Positions 62,201 through 64,000 of a DNA stretch of 64,000 nucleotides are shown in pieces (positions within the stretch are counted from its first letter, which is position 1; every line of letters begins with the position of its first letter). Where the stretch lies: the NCBI GenBank assembly GCA_000231825.2, contig JH720366.1:340402-404401 (forward strand). Direction: 5' to 3'. The position numbers and the translations under genes are program-made. The notes beneath the pieces are model-generated. The model was not told where the DNA came from, did no database searches, and was given only the letters and a program-made list of their open reading frames with translations. The stretch is from Tetrahymena elliotti 4EA (taxonomy: Eukaryota > Ciliophora > Oligohymenophorea > Hymenostomatida > Tetrahymenidae).

Positions 62201-63524
62201 CAAACTCAAGCAAACCTTCTTATAATATTTTTTATAGATCTTCAATTCTACTTTCATCCTGATTTTCTGTTTTTCCATAAATTTCTTCTTTTATCTTCTA
62301 TAAGTTTTCCAATGATTTTAGAGATTTCTTTCTTTTTGAAGCTAAGTTAAACTTTTTTTCACTTTAAAGCTATTAGACTTCCATCCTTTTTTTTGCTATT
62401 TCTAGAATTAACTCACTATCTTTTAGATCTAAATCATTCAAACCATTTTCTAATTCTTTTTTTAGTTCAATATTCTTATTTTATATATCAGTACTTTCTT
62501 AATTTTTTTAAATTTCCTGATATATAACTTACAGATTTTCGAGTTATTCTAATGATTATTTCCTCTTATTAACTGAATTTGATTTTTTTAACCTTTCCAA
62601 ATCTTTTATTTATTCCCTTTTTTTAATAATTTCATAATTAATTTGATTGCTATCAATAAGATCAACTATTTTTAAACCCTCGCTTAGCTTTTTTTATAAC
62701 TCTACTTACCTATTTTCATTGGTTAGTTAAATTTCCTCTTTTTTTTCAAAAAAATTTTATACTTTTTCAGAGCTATCAACTTATTCTCCATTTATTTGTT
62801 ATTGACCAATATTATCCTATGGTTCATTTATTATTTTTATTTATTCTTTAATTATTGTTTAAATTTGGCCAGTTTTATATTTTTACAGATCTTCAAAAAT
62901 AATCAACAAATTTTCAAGGCCTATTAGCAATTACTTACTTTAAAGAGATTTACTTTTAAGTTCTAAAATTTCTTACTTTTTTTTAGATACTTCATATCTT
63001 AATTGATTCCCATCTGAAATACCTAATTAAACTAACCCTTCCTCAAATTTTTTGCTTTAATCAAAAATCATACTCTATTAATTATATTAGCTATGCTCAA
63101 ATAATTTTTATTGAATATTCTTCAATCTCTCAATTTTTTCTAATGATTATTTTCTTTTTAAAGCTTACTTTTTTTTTCCATCTTTTTCTAGCTATGTTAT
63201 TCTATATTATTTTTGCTGCATTTAATCTTTTAAACCTTCTTCTAACTTTTTGAAAAGCTCACCAAAATTATTACTTGAATTTACTTCATCGACTTTTTCT
63301 TCAATTTTAACTTGTTTATTTTCACTCTCAATTTTAATTTTAACATCATCAGAATCTTTTAAAGTTTATGTTTCTTAATTACAAAGTGATTTAATAGAAC
63401 CATTCTACTTTTTTTAATCTTAAATTTCATCTTCAGTTTCCTCATTTGTTAAGAGTTAAGAATACTCAATATATTTTGGCTAAATTTTTTATTTTTGATC
63501 TTTTGTATATAAAATGATGCTCAT
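53268..63524 (-). CDS. Gene 5: coiled-coil/GTPase protein with duplicated helical module, no SecA or vWA
   Basis: A single frame of 3,419 codons runs from MSIILYTKDQKQ (ATG 63524) to ...EEELKQFIGDQKNED and TGA at 53268-53270; the frame is consistent at every point checked. Order: five or six very diverged coiled-coil repeats; a P-loop GTPase (GGTGSGKSTT near residue 839; DTPGFGDTAGPEVD near 918); the helical module to about 2170, ending DDMKNYVDGEL; three more coiled-coil repeats (2200-2465); then a second helical module that starts at the DQMLKNKIDLES position and ends DDIKIFLEEELK. The second unit lacks the GTPase and about 500 residues around it. SecA motor and vWA are absent. The gene may act as a partner or regulator of the full-length paralogues, or be a derived truncation; neither is shown. 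It is the most divergent member. Confidence 0.85.
53310..59570 (-). repeat. Internal tandem duplication of the helical module in gene 5
   Basis: Unit A (about 57003-59570) and unit B (53310-56065) are homologous along their length. Shared landmarks are the DDMK/DDIK end, the Trp-containing or DASQ-type segment near 59110 and 55612, and the NPILK/DQMLK start near 59550 and 56040. Between them are three coiled-coil repeats (56130-56800). Divergence is high, so the duplication is old. Confidence 0.8.
61650..63080 (-). repeat. Diverged coiled-coil repeats at the gene 5 N-terminus
   Basis: Degenerate copies of the family repeat with cores such as GLKDVEVEDGSQLLEEI (near 61735), GLLEFDLENDTCLDGEI (62190), LNDLDLKDSELILEI (62425) and LKIVDLIDSNQINYEI (62650), about 230 bases apart. 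They are much less alike than the repeats of gene 1. Confidence 0.65.
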
Positions 63525-64000
63525 TTTATCTTTGATATTTTTTATTTTGCCTTTAATCTATTGTAGTTACCTTTTTTTTAGATTAATATTTAATTTTTAC
63601 TTTTTAAATTAATTATGATTATTATCTAAGTCCCAAAATATTTAAAATTAAGAATCAGTAACTATTAGATGAAAATATAAAGTATTTATTAATTTGATAT
63701 TATGTAATTATAAAATTTTATCAACCCTACGGGTTTTCGAAATTTATTAAGCAAAAAACTGTATCTTTTATTTCCTTTTTAATTAATAAATAAAATACTT
63801 TTTTTTCTTTTCTCGTAAGAAATCTGTTTGATTTTACTATTTAGAATAATTTAAATTTATTATTAGTTTTAGAAGAAAAAAAATTAAATTTAAATGAATA
63901 AAAATAAAATAGATTATTTTTAAGAGTGTGAGTTATACCTTAAAAATTACAAAATTTTAATTGAAGGGTTAAAATAAGAAAAAATTATAGATTTAATATT
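63525..64000. other. Upstream flank of gene 5
   Basis: About 480 bases of AT-rich sequence with no gene. It includes a short inverted repeat AACCC-TAC-GGGTT at about 63724-63736 and a fragment of the dispersed spacer repeat (taaaatacttttttt near 63791). The ACCCCCTTAAGT element of the close paralogues is not present in this stretch. Confidence 0.6.

Noticed and set aside
1..64000. Reading the window as non-coding or pseudogenic because standard-code frames are short
   Set aside because: TAA and TAG occur throughout conserved frames at positions where paralogues also have Gln codons, and known motifs continue across them. Only TGA acts as stop.

Overview
The window is AT-rich nuclear DNA of a ciliate that reads TAA and TAG as glutamine and uses only TGA as stop. 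All genes lie on the minus strand. Read with that code, open frames of 9 to 10 kb appear where the standard code gives only fragments of 60 to 180 codons. Single-exon giant genes, A-rich start contexts and very AT-rich spacers suggest a Tetrahymena-like hymenostome macronuclear genome. The species cannot be fixed from the sequence alone.

Five tandem paralogues fill the window. In transcription order they are gene 5 (63524-53268), gene 4 (47901-37652), gene 3 (33854-22964), gene 2 (21230-10786) and gene 1 (9066 to beyond base 1). The full architecture, N to C, is: a variable number of 77-100-residue acidic coiled-coil repeats; a P-loop GTPase with a GxTGAGKST loop and DTPGFGDT; about 1,900 residues of charged helical/coiled-coil sequence; a SecA-type DEAD motor (GTGEGKS, LIDEVDVFF, GVTGTL, FGRGTD, GRTARQGQ); and a C-terminal von Willebrand A domain (MIDAS DATGSM, later ILIGDAP). 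A bacterial protein-translocase motor fused to a GTPase and a vWA domain in a eukaryotic tandem array is the main point of interest.

Genes 1, 3 and 4 are close relatives and gene 2 is more divergent. Gene 2 carries two +1 frame breaks (near 19295 and 17625), so it is a pseudogene, an assembly error or a frameshifted gene. Gene 5 is intact but lacks the SecA and vWA parts; it instead has a second, GTPase-less copy of the repeat-plus-helical module. A decayed third copy of that module lies downstream at about 52100-52660. Genes 3 and 4 each contain an assembly gap at the same place, flanked by identical sequence. Gene 2 predicts that both gaps should be near 783 bases rather than the 868 and 806 shown, and 783 restores the reading frame in both.

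The spacers (1.7, 1.7, 3.8, 5.4 and 0.5 kb) hold no recognisable tRNA, rRNA or unrelated gene. They consist of diverged repeats shared among spacers. A conserved ACCCCCTTAAGT element lies 157-197 bases upstream of three of the start codons, and a degenerate orphan copy sits at 49194-49254 with no gene after it. Copy-number change, repeat expansion, local homogenisation and decay show a fast-changing family. Its cellular role is unknown; a conflict or immune-like role is only a speculation from this pattern.
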